Assembly (NCBI GenBank): GCA_963920705.1
Contig: OY987225.1
Location: 2,988,501-3,052,500 of the forward strand
Reading direction: 5' to 3'
Length of the DNA: 64,000 nt
Source of the DNA: Odiellus spinosus
Lineage: Eukaryota; Arthropoda; Arachnida; Opiliones; Phalangiidae
Part shown: piece after piece, positions 19,759-30,728 of the stretch
Numbering within the stretch: position 1 is the stretch's first letter
Layout of the letters: every line of letters begins with the position of its first letter
Notes under the pieces: model-generated
Told to the model about the DNA's origin: nothing
Database searches by the model: none
What the model saw: only the letters and a program-made list of their open reading frames with translations
Translations under genes and position numbers: made by a program

Positions 19759-21443
19759 GGCCTAGCCGGATAAGATAGTGAAAATTGCCTTTGAACTAAT
19801 CGAAACAAAAAAATAGTCCCATAATGAGCATGACTAATGGTGGTCATGTGCAAATTTTCAGCTCAAAAGATGCGCACATAACCTCAAAAACACACGTGTT
19901 TTTTCGTTTTTTGGAGATATCTTTGCCAAATTTTCACCAAATCGCATATACTTTTTTAATTTAAAGGTCTCTGGAAGCCCTACAAGGTGGTATTTTTAAA
20001 AAAAACTCACGCTCAAAAGCAAATTTTTTACAAGCGTTTTAAAATTTGAAAATTTATTTCAAAAAAAAAAAAAAAAAAAAATGTGGCCTTCTCGAAAAAA
20101 ATATAATGTGTATTTTGGGTCATAGTTGACCCCTGAATTTTTTCAGATTTTTAAAATTGGTGGAACAATGTCAAACTGAATTTTAGGTCATTTTTAGTGC
20201 GGGAAACATCGAGCCGCCAACGGCTGAGAGGCAGGAGGTGTCACGTGACCTGCCGCAGAGGGGAGAGAGCCGTCTCAGCCGAACATTGTTCGTTTATTCG
20301 ATAGATGTAGATGACATGTATAAGCTATTAGAGTTGTTGTGGCGTCAATCTAACTTGTTAGTATTGGAACTTTCAAGAAAGATCTGGCATTAACGCGTAA
20401 AGTCTAGCTAGCACCAGAGATGAACGCCCGCTCATGGAAAAATAATCACAGGAATAGAAATGAAGCGCCGAGCTCTAAGCGGGTATCTATGCCAACTCCC
20501 ACAAACGGCGGAAAGGAGTGGGTAGAAATTTTAGGGGGTCGCAGTAGGGTATAGAACATCAAGTGATAAATCAACTACTATCGCGCCATCCAGATTTTAA
20601 AAATAATTTTACGATCTGCAATTTGAAGGTTCGGATCGTACCAACGGCGCCCGCAGTCAGAATGACAAAATTCTAAAGATCTCTAGTGTTACTCTCAAGC
20701 TTAACGGCTGCTTTCTCCGAGCCTGCGCTCTATTTACATCCGGAACTCTAGGGGATGCGTGACGTCTACAGTGACGCGGCCGCTAAACTAACAAGTTGAT
20801 CAAGCCGAACTGAGATATAAAATAAATTGAATTTGAACTATAGCTAAACTTTTATTTTCCGCTATACTCTAAAACTTAAGAATTATGTTAAAGCCGCAAT
20901 AATTAAAGAATCAATAATTGAATTAGCTTAACAAGTGTCAGACGCACGCGGCTCGATGTTTCCCGCACTCTCTCCCCTCTGTGGTAGGTAGCGTGCGGTT
21001 GTTCGCGGCTCGATGTTTCCCCGCACTAAAAATGACCGAAAATTCAGTTTTTAATTTTTTTGGACTTTGTTCCACCAATTTTAAAAATCTGAAAAAATTC
21101 AGGGGTTGACTTTGACCCAAAATACACATTATATTTTTTTTCGAGAGGGCCATTTTTTTTAATAAATTTTCAAATTTTATAACGCTTGTAAAAAATTTGC
21201 TTTTGAGCGTGAATTTTTTTTAAAAAAATACCACCTTGTAGGCCTACCAGAGACCTTTAATTTAAAATTTGGCGAAGATATCGCGAAAAAACGAAAAAAA
21301 CACATATGTGTTTTTGAGGTTATGTGCGCATCTTTTAAGCTGAAAATTTGCACATGACAACCATTAGTCATGCTCATTATGGGACTATTTTTTTTGTTTT
21401 GATTCGTTCAAAGGCAATTTTCACTATTTTATCCGGCTAGGCC
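19759..21443. mobile_element. 1.7-kb fold-back element with about 430-bp inverted arms
   Basis: It begins GGCCTAGCCGGATAAGATAG and ends with ATCCGGCTAGGCC. The arms (about 19759-20200 and 21010-21443) match for over 400 bp with small gaps. They include ATGAGCATGACTAATGGTGG and CCTCAAAAACACA. The 800-bp centre carries an inverted word CATCGAGCCGCCAACG/CGTGCGG and no long frame. No target duplication is evident. It sits in or just beside the IR gene. Confidence 0.85.
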
Positions 21444-21449
21444 ATTTAC

Positions 21450-21582
21450 CTCTATTTGTATGGGGTACTCATCCTTGAGTCTGTTTGGAAAAATCAATAT
21501 TTTAAGGGCAATTTCGGATACTTCATGCGGTAGGAATTGGCCCATGATCTCCGAATGGAACTCTACCGCTCTCGCCAGTTTA
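21450..21582 (-). CDS. Possible upstream exon of the IR gene
   Basis: A minus-strand stretch with no stops, from an AG before 21582 to GAG|GTAAAT at 21450. It encodes AVEFHSEIMGQFLPHEVSEI and ALKILIFPNRLKDEYPIQIE. The LFPNRL-like end resembles the strand that opens the S1 lobe in some IRs. The donor lies only 6 bp from the end of the fold-back element, so the element would sit at the very start of this intron. The middle of S1 (expected W-x-G and D-I) was not found between here and 19412, so this call is weak. Confidence 0.28.
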
Positions 21583-22715
21583 CTTAATCGAGCGGGTTAA
21601 ATTACTCGCTATTTTTTGTGGTTAATCTCGTTTCGTTTAGGATTCGTAGGTAGTAAAAAACACTCTCAGTCTAAGATCGAGTCCATTCGAAGTCAGCGAG
21701 CGTTCCAATCAAATAACGCCGCGCTCTAAAAATACGAACCTAAAATGAGAGCCCATCTTCTCATACAGCGCCTTGGTTCGTCTCTCGTACGAAGACTATA
21801 TAAATATATCAAGAAGTCAAGCCCGTGCGATTAACTACGCCTTTGACGGTTGTAAACGCCTTAAGGCAATGTGGTTCTACCTTCCCGAAGAAATATATAA
21901 CCCTTTTGAACTCCGTTAGGCGCTCTAATTTTTATTAACGAATGAAATGTGTAAAATAATTACTCCACGACTACTCGACTATAACGAATGCTAGGCGTAG
22001 ATTTATTAAAAAAAAGTTCACGCGACTTTATTTACGATATAACGGGTCTATATGAAAAATTATTCGTTATCTCTCTTCACGAATATATTATATATTCGCG
22101 TATTACGACGACTAATTTCGCGTCTTACGGCCGACTAGTCAACGAGTCGGACAACGAAATTATCTGGGTCTAGAAAATAATTTTTCAGTCGCAGCGCCAC
22201 CGCGCCTGGAATCCGAAATTTTAACCCCATCATTATTCCACTCGTAGATTGACCGATTATGGCCCGCATCTACGATTCTACGTACTTTGGATAATACGGC
22301 TAGACGAGTAATCACTCGGGCTGACTGGCGTCTTTACGATAATCGCGTGTATCTTAATTACGTTTGATCTTTGAAAAAAATCGTAGGCACTTACATATAT
22401 GTAACTCACTGGTATATTTTGTAGATTAGACATGATTCCCGATTATGGCGAATGACGCGCGATCGAAGGAATCCTTGTAGCGTTGCGGGTTGGTTTGAAA
22501 TCCCTCCCTTTGTTTGTTTCTGTGTAATCGTTAGAACTCTTTGATTAATCACGCGGCATGTGCGAGACTTAACTACTTAATTATCAATCTATCGAATTGA
22601 GGATCGGTATGAAGGCGGATGTTTAAAATCGTACGACCTAGGAGGATATAGGGTGAAGGAGAGATGATTTGCCTATTTTCGCATTCAAACGTGCTTACCG
22701 CTTTCCGGCCGCTAG
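21583..22715. other. Unassigned sequence
   Basis: No gene recognised. A TATA-like CTATATAAATATAT lies at about 21798, and CCAAAGTACG-like words occur near 22280. Open frames here are short and have no recognisable content. Confidence 0.3.
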
Positions 22716-22800
22716 CTACGACCTGTCCACCGGTTTCCCCTCGTTCTGGTGGTACATTTACGCCGGATTAGTTTGGTGCGGATCGTCAACTCGCCTATTG
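22716..22800 (+). CDS. Possible small exon, unrecognised
   Basis: The stretch lies between CTTTCCGGCCGCTAG and TTG|GTAAGAG, both good splice consensus. It is 85 nt, encodes YDLSTGFPSFWWYIYAGLVW and eight more residues, and is rich in G/C third positions unlike its surroundings. The tryptophan-rich hydrophobic run could be membrane-embedded. I recognise no family and found no neighbouring exon. Confidence 0.22.
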
Positions 22801-23442
22801 GTAAGAGTTGAGAGTTCGTAATCACGTGAAGCGCGTTGCTGAGGCTACTAAATGGGCGTGTCTCTCCCTTCCCCAAACTTGAGATCTAAGAAACAGGCAG
22901 TCCAACTCTGCATCACCCTCCTAGGTAAAGGCGTAGCGTTGCGTACCACGGAGCTTTGTCATCTAAAGCTTAGTTTCCACTAGTGCGCGCAAAAGAATAC
23001 GCGCGTCAAAAAGCGTCAAATTTACGTAGCTAACTTTTTACGCGACGCGTACGGCGATTTCCACTACAATTATTCTTGACGCGACAAAGAGCACCAGTAA
23101 ACTTGCGCTCGATTTAATCACTTTCTACCGAATATTGCAGGAATCCGGCCAAATACTGTAAAAGGAAAAAAAAAAAAAAAGAAAAAAACCCCGAGAGTGC
23201 GCTTCATCTGACATAATCACCGGCGTACACTGGTTTACCAAGTCAACGCTTATTTAATGATCTCATTTTTACAACTTCAAGACCGAGTTTTCCACACACA
23301 TCGACTACAAGCTTCTCGCGAAAAAGCACCAGTGACCTTCGACTCGATTTTATCACTTCCTACCTAATATAGCAGGTGATATTAACATTTACTTAAAGTT
23401 ACTCTTAATTCTCACTGGTGCTCCAACGTACTTATAATAATA
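22801..23442. other. Unassigned sequence with a degenerate repeat
   Basis: Two diverged copies of a 100-bp segment containing AGCACCAGT, then CTCGATTTxATCACTT and CTACC (around 23085-23140 and 23325-23375) flank an A-rich run. No gene seen. Confidence 0.4.
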
Positions 23443-23880
23443 ATGGAAGCAGGTGTTAAAATTCGTAGCCTGACTAAATCAAATATTATTAAATTTTGTG
23501 CATGCCTTTCCAATTACTTTGAAGCAAGGTTGATACTTGAATATAATAGATGCTTTGAAATTACAAAAATTCAAATAAGCTCTCAGATTCCAATAAGTCC
23601 CGAAATTAAAATACTATTTAAGCAGAAACCTAGACTCCAAAAGCTCTACAAATGGTTATCCACCCAACATAACAAAGGAAAATATTATCACTTGAGAAAT
23701 CATTGTAATAATTTAATTAGAAATAGACGAAATTCCTTGTACTGCCAAAAACTAATCAGCGCGGAGTCTCCCAAGAACAATTGGGAAGTTGTCAACCAAA
23801 TCTTAGGTCGAAGTGAGAAAACCTCACCGGAAATCCCGATTGATATAAACTTATTAAACAAATGCTTTACCAAGAAACGT
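23443..23880 (+). pseudogene. LINE ORF2 fragment (between endonuclease and RT)
   Basis: About 140 residues of open frame. It contains PISPEIKILFKQKPRLQKLY, YYHLRNHCNNLIRNRRNSLY and PKNNWEVVNQILGRSEK. This is the linker of non-LTR retrotransposon ORF2: P-x-[W/I] helices, then K-x-x-x-r-n-x-x-x-x-x-I-r-x-x-r-x-x-Y, then N-x-W-x-x-x-N-x-I-x-G-R. The endonuclease upstream and the RT downstream are absent. It stops at a junction with a Ty3/gypsy fragment near 23880. Confidence 0.72.
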
Positions 23881-24055
23881 TTTAGTTGAAACTGGCCATA
23901 ATCCCCTAAAAACTATTTGTCGAAAACCTCTACCTAAAAATCTTCAATGCATGCTCCTAAAGTTGAAAACTACAACTTGGATGTACGATATAAGAAAGGC
24001 TCTGCACACATGTATATTGCCGACTGCCTTTCCAGACTCTCGGTGCAGAGTTCTC
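23880..24055 (+). pseudogene. Ty3/gypsy pol, end of RNase H
   Basis: The frame changes once within the fragment. The first part reads VETGHNPLKTICRKPLPKNL, matching the T-D-H-x-P-L region of gypsy RNase H (here the D is G). After a one-base shift it reads NYNLDVRYKKGSAHMYIADC then LSRLS, the conserved end Y-x-x-x-V-x-Y-x-x-G-x-x-x-x-x-A-D-x-L-S-R. The pol is interrupted at 24056 by a 5.25-kb DNA transposon and resumes at 29306. Confidence 0.85.
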
Positions 24056-24742
24056 CGAGGGGTCCGACATTCCCAAAAAAAAAAAGCGTACGGGATTTCG
24101 CCAAAGATTTTGGGATTTCGCGATTTCGCTTCAAAGATTTCGAGATTTCGCGATTTCATTCGTGATTTCTTTTTCAAATATTTGGTATTTCATAATTTTT
24201 TCAAATATTTAAAACCTTCCTTTAGCCTTCGTCGTTCTCTCAAATATTTCGTCATTTCGTCCATATTTCGTGATTTTTTTTGGTTTGAATAGTTCAACAA
24301 TTAGAACGATCTACAAGATTACAGAAAACACGAGCAATTATCTTATAGTAGTCTACGAATTAGCTCCAAGAATAGCTCTCTCTGAGAATCAGATGACGCT
24401 GGGGAGTAAAATTCTATTGGACGACTAGTACCACCAACTTCAAGATAGGCCTCACAATTTGTCTTAACCTATGAAAATTTTCTATTGTTAAAACAGTCAT
24501 TTGAGAACATCTAATTAACAGCTATATACGAGTTAAACTTCTGATAAAGTTTTAAACTTTCAGTAAGACTAATTAGACGCAATTAGTCGAGCAATTAGTT
24601 TATTAACGAAATAGTTACAAACATTCGCTTAAAAATACAAAAATTCACGTTCATTTTTCTAGACGCAACGTTTATACAGCGTTATACAGTTAAATCACTT
24701 TTTTTTTTCTTCAAAGTCTTAATATCTTTGGATACGTTTTCT

Positions 24743-25792
24743 TTAAAAAAAAAATCTTTCATTTTCATAACGTAAGCAATTTTCCGGAACAGAACAAAAA
24801 TACTTTTTCAAATCACAATATCCATGGCTAAAATCATTGCACAATTTTAAGTGGGTGATTTCCTCGGTGATTTCACCTTTCGTGACCTCTGTTTCATACC
24901 AATTACAAAGAACACCTATATCTTTGGCATCTCTAATATTTGCATATGTTCCAGAATAACTTCGGCTAGTGGCGCTTTTCCCAGTCATGTACGAAAATTG
25001 TAAAACTCTCCCGATGAGATATTTTTCTTGATATTTGAAGGCGCATAGGTCACCAACGTTCACAGAATCAGACTTGAAAGGTTTAATAGAATTTTCGTCG
25101 GGGTTTTTAGTTTGGTTTTGAATGGCGTTATGCCTAACTCGTATTAGGCGATCATTAGACAGTGGCTCGTTTGAGTTTAGTAGCCACAATGCGGTTTTCT
25201 TTCTGATATATAATGCTCCACCAGTCTTGGTATATTCAGTGAATGGCGAATTAACTTCCAGTTTCTTACCAGTTTGTTTCCAATTTTTTGTCTTGAATCA
25301 TATATTGTGGAAGGCCACTGTCAAATGAATTACACTTTTTAACTAATTTAACATTATTTTTGACGCATGAATTAGAAATATTTCCTAAATCCTCCACAAG
25401 ACCAAAAATATTATGAGTGCTCGTTTCATCTTGTTCTGACGTGGCATTGGCCTCGTAATTACAATTATCTTCCTAGTCGTCGGAATGTTCCAGAAGTTTT
25501 GGATGTTTAAAACTAGATGCGTTCGCATTATTCTTCAACATGCTACACATAATTTCCTCATCCGTCGCTTCAACAAAGCATCGAGAAATCAACCCCAGAA
25601 GGAGTCGTAAGGCAAGCAAAATAATTTTATACCGTTTTCGTCCCGCCTAACGAGCCGGGCGCCCTCCAGCGTGTGTCTCTGGAGTCCTGTCCTAAATCTG
25701 CCAGAATATGACTGCGTCGAAGAGAGTCAACAAAATTTATCAATAGAGGCCAAGTCCCAACCGCTGTTTATTAACCACTTCCCAAACTTTAT

Positions 25793-25832
<40 letters not shown>

Positions 25833-28647
25833 CACTTCTCGCCACGAAAGTAAAATTGTGCCCAGTCGTTCACGGGAGAGCTGAGAGACGCGACGTCATA
25901 CGCCGATACGTTACGCCGCTACCTAGGGAAAAAACTCAGCGCGCTGCCGTCGAAACACGCTCACGCCCCTGCCGGGTTTTGTATTCGCGGCGTCTAAGTC
26001 TAACCCGACGTACATATGGTAGCTGACATCTTGTCCTAAATTATCGTTTCTTAGAGGTGTTTAACGGTGGCGCTACGCTCGTTATACGGGACCGTTTTGG
26101 GAAAAAAAAATCAATAGAGACTTTTGCTTGCCTTACGACTCCTTCTGGGGGTGATTTCTCGATGAACAAAGTCAGTCATTCCTAATGACGAGATGCTTTC
26201 AATGGCCCTTGACCTAGCTGTTTGAACGGCATGGTTTATTTCTGAAACGCTGGGTATGTTTAAACGATGGGAATCAACTTGTGATGGGCAACGATCACCA
26301 TATTTTTTTTGTCTGGGATATTTGAAATATATCTTCACACGCTAACTGGGCTTGAACGTCAAGTCGATTAATTCGTTTTGAAAATTCAAGAGAAAAATTT
26401 GTAACAGTAGAAAATACTGATGTCATGCTACGAGCAGCTGTGAACCAGTTAAATGAGGGTATAGATAACTTTGGCAATCATCGGTGGTTATGCACTGTGC
26501 AATAAGGCTGTGAGCATTAATTTCAATGCAAGTGTAACAGTTAAGAGTAATAAAATTATCTTTGAGGGTGTAAAACTCCGACTTTTCTATCCAAATCTTC
26601 CAAAAGCGTAGAACAAATACGGCCCACCATATTGCTTCTATTCTTTCGATTAGAGGTTCTTCTTAATTCATATAGGATGTGGTAACTACTCTCATGATTT
26701 TCAAATATAATGCTGTACCTTTACTGTTAGGGATTTTATCCAGCATGAGCTTCTCGATGGTAGGAGAAGAAAGACGTTCTACGGCTGCAAAATTTTGCTT
26801 GTATTTTGGGTTTAGATCACTATCTTTTAGTCCATGAACCGCTTTCGAAAATTTTATCGCTAGCATTTTAAGATGTGATATTGAGCACACTTCATTACCC
26901 ATTGGTAACACGATAGAATCTTTCAGAAACCTACATCTTAATTTCGTTCCTATATAGACGTGGCCTTGGATGTAAAACGGTGGATTCAAGCAAACGTTAT
27001 AAAACCATGTCCAAGCATCAGGAATGGACAAGTATCTTGTATTCTTATTAAAAATTTGGCTTTCGTTAACCATAGCATTAAGAAGCCTTGAATCCCCGTC
27101 ACTTGAAAACGACCTTTAAACATTCAGCAGTTATATGTTTCCATCTTTGGGACACGTCCATGTTTGAAAACCGGTTGTCAGATCCCATAACGCTTAAACA
27201 AAGCGGGGGCGTGTTTGGATGAAGTGGTTGAGCCATGTAGACATATGCAATACTGGCTTTGGAATTATTTTCGAAATACATCTCCACTGTTTAGTAGGAC
27301 GTAAAGGTCATGGAATTCACATCCGGATAACCGTGTTTATTTAGCGGCCGCACAAATCCTATACAGGTATTAGTACCTTGGTCATAATCAATTCTCGTTA
27401 AAATTCGTGTTCCGTCTTCACTGATGGAGACACACTTGTGAGGTACTTTGTAACGCATCATATGTTCTACTAATTGAATTGTACGTATATCACCTTCTTT
27501 GATTGGCTTTTTTCCTCAAAAAGATACCGTTGTACTTAACGCAAGCAAGGTAATGCTTTTGGCATATTTTGGGCGACAAAATAATACGCCAGAGATCCAG
27601 AAAATATGAAGAATTCTGTGCTGAATTTTTTAAGAGAATCAGAATGTCTGCTTGTTTTTGCATGGCAGTTCTCCCACAGGTTCTGAAGAAATCCGCCGAT
27701 TTTGGTTCTTTGGTTTGGATGTAAGGAATCGCTTCTCTTCAAATTTGATTCTAAGTCATTAAATATAATTGCGTTATCTTTCGCGAGGCTTTCAATTTTC
27801 TCTATTACTGGGAAGAACGCTTCAATTTTGGTTTGTGAAGGATCTTGCGTTCCGTTCTTGAAAAATTATAATTGTTATTTTTTCTTTTAAAATTTGACGA
27901 ATTAATTGAATTTAATTCTGGAGTTTCTCCAAAACCTCCCTTCCTAGTGGCTTCTATGGAAGGGAGACTGTTTAAAAATCCTGGGATGTTGTGGTTGTGC
28001 TACTTGCCAACCCTTTTGTAGTAGAATCGGACGATCCCCGATAATCGTCCTCCAAAATTTCCAGGACAGCTAACATCACCTATTTCAACCAAATTTATCA
28101 CAGTAGATGGCGAGGTAGGTTTCCCCTGCACTAATCTGATGGTGGTGCTGTTTTTTTTAGTTCGCATCTAATTTTTTTTGGAAACTTTCCTCCGTTAGTT
28201 TTGATTGTAGCAATTTTTGTTTTTTGCTTGACGTTTAGGCTTGGGAACATTTTTCCACATGCCTATAATAATTGGACGCACTGTATCCCAACCTGTCTTT
28301 AGTTTTACTCAAGGATATTCTGACACTGCAATTCCAAACAAACCACACGAAAATTTCCATCTGGGGAAATGGACCCTGGCAATATTTACGCCTTCTTTCA
28401 AATTGGAGACCATAGCCGATTCAGAACATTCCTTGTGTTTTTCAATTTGTTCTCAAAGTCCCTGGATAATGTCAGTTTCATTCTTTTTATCGCAGCCTGA
28501 TTTACAAAAATTGTTAGTGAAACTCGTAGCCGGCTTAGTCGAGGTTTTAGTAACATGAGAGTTGACATGGGATTTACTAACACGGCTGAGGAGCTTGGAT
28601 GATAAGGTTGTTTTAGGTACATCACTTACGTTTTTGGCGTAAGCCAT
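24743..28647 (-). pseudogene. Decayed transposase of the 24056-29305 element
   Basis: Scattered minus-strand frames line up as one long protein. The N-terminus is near 28647 (MAYAKNVSDVPKTTL; a cysteine/lysine-rich part follows). Then come an LKEGVNIARVHFPRWKFSCG segment (28270-28440), LWENCHAKTSRHSDSLKKF and GSLAYYFVAQNMPKALPCLR (27536-27742), ISEDGTRILTRIDYDQGTNT (27370-27440), SVMGSDNRFSNMD with FSSDGDSRLLNAM further on (27075-27230), then YIQGHVYIGTKLRCRFLKDS and VHGLKDSDLNPKYKQNF (26663-27073). The C-terminal part is at 24743-25189. Conserved acidic residues in the IDYD and DGDS motifs suggest a DDE-type enzyme. I know this motif set from unannotated invertebrate proteins but cannot assign a named superfamily. 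Frameshifts, stops and an insertion near 25.6-26.1 kb make it inactive. Confidence 0.6.
25575..26165. repeat. Inverted duplication flanking a family-F MITE remnant
   Basis: CGAGAAATCAACCCCAGAAG and GAGTCGTAAGGCAAGCAAA at 25580-25619 return as the reverse complement at 26121-26163. The right copy belongs to the transposase frame; the left is an inverted extra. Between them are a T tract of about 30, and at 25866-26012 a fragment matching the family-F MITEs (GTTCACGGGAGAGCTGA, GACGTCATACGCCGATA, CGGCGTCTAAGTCTA). Confidence 0.75.
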
Positions 28648-29305
28648 TATCTTGTGAACATGACCAGGTAAAAATTAATCTTATAAATTACCTCAAATAC
28701 TTTACCTTTACTTTGGCTTATTATTAAAATAAAAACGAGTTACATTTAAACATTGGATATTTCGTTTTTTATTTGAGATTCTTTGTTTGGAAATATATTT
28801 AAGGTCTATTTGCCACGTTTTTCAGAACAACGACTTACCTTCAACGCGTTCCCTCAAGAAATATTAATATTCCTTGGTTCCCACTTCTCTCCATCAGTTC
28901 TCACACTTCTCGACCCTTCCCTACCCATTTTGGAATAGGCTCATCCAATTTTTCTAATACCTTTTCCTCTCCCTACCCGTAACGGCTCTACTCCCACTAT
29001 GTGAGGAAAGAGGGGGATAGAAAAAAGAAGGGGTCAGAATAATAACAAACATTATACTGAGGAAGGACACTAACAGAGAATTCGTGATGTCGTCGGAGAT
29101 TTCGGGATTTCACGATTTCGCTTCAAAGATTTCGTGATTTCGCGATTTCGCCAAAGATTTCGAGAGTTCGTCGGAGATTTCGGGATTTCGTCCGAGATTT
29201 CGGGATTTCAACGGAGATTTCTTCAAAGATTTCGTGATTTTGTGCGAAAGATTTCGCGATTTCGCGAGAAGCTTACGGGATTTCGTGTAAATGTCGGACC
29301 CCTCG

Positions 29306-29645
29306 AAGATCTCTGATTTTTAAAGAAGAACATGAAGTGTACTCAATCACTAATCATTCACATTTTTCTTCTATGCTTGAAACTGTGGATTACTCCAACT
29401 ATCTCAGAGTATCAGCTACTGAGACTGATAAAGAGTTACAAACATTGAAAACTACCATCCTCAAAGGCTGGCCTAAATACCAATTTTCTACTCCGTCTGC
29501 TATTCGTCAATATTGGACTTACCGTGATGAACTATCCTATGATAAAGGTCTACTATATAAAGGTCTAAGAGTACTTATACCAGCTTCGCTACGTCCGGAT
29601 ATCTTGAAAACGTTACACTCTAGTCATTTGGGAATTCAAGCCTGA
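29306..29645 (+). pseudogene. Ty3/gypsy pol, start of integrase region
   Basis: Continues the pol cut at 24055. The readable frame from about 29337 has TDKELQTLKTTILKGWPKY, then YWTYRDELSYDKGLLYKGLR and LHSSHLGIQ. This is the stretch between RNase H and the integrase zinc finger: Y-x-x-x-R-D-E-L-x-x-x-x-G-L-L-x-x-x-x-R, then L-H-x-x-H-x-G. It stops at a TGA just after the first H-x-x-x-H pair, where the Penelope-like sequence begins soon after. The rest of integrase is missing. Confidence 0.85.
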
Positions 29646-29752
29646 TAGAAGTAGGCTTTTTAACTGTCTCTGCGCATATTATTGAGGTTTAAATTAGAAG
29701 GTTGAAAGTGCACAAGAATTTGGATTTATTTTAAAAAATAATAAAATACATT

Positions 29753-29800
29753 GACCCGATTAGTTTCGAACGCGTTATTGGTTCATCATCAGGGGTTTGC
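29753..29800 (-). ncRNA. Hammerhead-ribozyme-like core (copy 1)
   Basis: Minus strand: CTGATGA, an arm pair GAAC/GTTC around a 9-nt loop, GAAA, then C-U...G-G-U-C. This is the order of a hammerhead core with a very short helix III and a GUC cleavage triplet. Penelope-like elements are known to carry such minimal hammerheads. I could not find a convincing helix I, so activity is doubtful. Confidence 0.4.
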
Positions 29801-30197
29801 CTCGGTATTACAACAGAGCTGCTGTATATATAACTTAGTTATTGAAGAGAAGGAGTAACATTACTAAAAAAGTATTTTTTTTCCAGAAATTAAGCTGGTC
29901 TATGCCAGGTCCTAAGGCTCTATTTAGGCAGTTTATGTCTCTGGCTTTTTTAATAAAATAAGCTTCAGATATATCTAGCTCTTTTGTATTATTACATTGT
30001 TTTTTATTTTAATAGAGTCAAAGTCGATCGTGTGATTAGTACTAATCACAAGATCGACTTTGACTCTATTAAAATTTTAGGACCTGGTATAGACCAACTT
30101 AATTTCTGGAAAAAATACTTTTTTAATAATGTTCCCCCGTCCCTCCCCCCTCCAATAACTAAGTTATATATACAGCAGCTCTGTTGTAATACCGAGG

Positions 30198-30247
30198 CAA
30201 ACCCCCGATGATGAACCAATAAGGCGTTCGAAACTAATCGGGTCAAT
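30198..30247 (+). ncRNA. Hammerhead-ribozyme-like core (copy 2, mutated)
   Basis: Same arrangement as copy 1 on the opposite strand, but the core begins CCGATGA rather than CTGATGA, so an invariant position is lost. Confidence 0.35.
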
Positions 30248-30300
30248 GTATTTTATTATTTTTTAAAATAAATCCAAATTCTTGTGTACTATTGGAGACT

Positions 30301-30728
30301 TACCTTTACCGTACCAGTCTACAGCGGGTCACTATTAATAATACGCTCTTATAAAACGCGCGCGTTACCTCTAAGCCGTGCCTGTAAAGCGAGCGCAATT
30401 AGTCAATAATTAAGAAAGATCTAGCTTAGTTTCGAATTTCAGTAGAAATCTGGGCTAAAGGGAGAGTGGAAAAGGAACACTCGCCCGTTGATTACAATCT
30501 GGTCCGAGTATTTAATTTCCCATGTCATGTCGTTTAAATTGCGGAAGCTCAATCGCTAATCTCTTTTGTATCCATACAGTCCTGGCAACCACTTTTACAA
30601 GGCTTCTCCTCCGTGGTTGCTCGCGACTTTATCGCGAAATAAATATTATTGCCATCATAATCACGATCACCTGCCCGCGCTCCATTTCAAAAGATAGTTT
30701 TGAATAGAAACCTATTCCCATATTCTGT
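30301..30728. other. Unassigned sequence
   Basis: No gene or repeat recognised. Confidence 0.3.

Larger units (their letters stand above)
24056..29305 (-). mobile_element. Unclassified 5.25-kb DNA transposon with GATTTCG-iteron arms
   Basis: The ends are an exact 16-bp inverted repeat, CGAGGGGTCCGACATT. Just inside, both ends carry long runs of iterons: GGGATTTCGC, GATTTCGCGATTTCG and CAAAGATTTCG, 12 or more at the right end (29095-29280) and about 8 at the left (24095-24170). The flanking 8-mers GAGTTCTC and AAGATCTC match at 6 of 8 positions and may be a worn target duplication. The element inserts in a gypsy pol, whose RNase H ends on one side and whose integrase region begins on the other. 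The interior encodes a decayed protein on the minus strand. The 62511-62928 MITE shares the CGAGGGG start and GAAATC iterons. Confidence 0.85.
29690..30300. repeat. Penelope-like terminal repeats in head-to-head orientation
   Basis: A 240-bp segment (29700-29915, minus) and its near-identical inverse (30055-30295, plus) face each other around a hairpin centred near 30037. Each contains CGAAACTAATCGGGTCAATG, then a TATTTTATTATTTTTTAAAATAAATCC-type tail, the style of Penelope-like element ends (GATGATG..CGAAAC..AATAAATCC). The left arm has extra sequence (29915-30005). No RT or GIY-YIG frame is present, so these are terminal remnants. Confidence 0.65.

Noticed and set aside
25671..25853. Plus-strand frame with a run of phenylalanines
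   Set aside because: It reads through a T tract.
29134..29316. Frame of repeated FRD/ISRFR residues
   Set aside because: Translation of GATTTCG iterons of the transposon arm.
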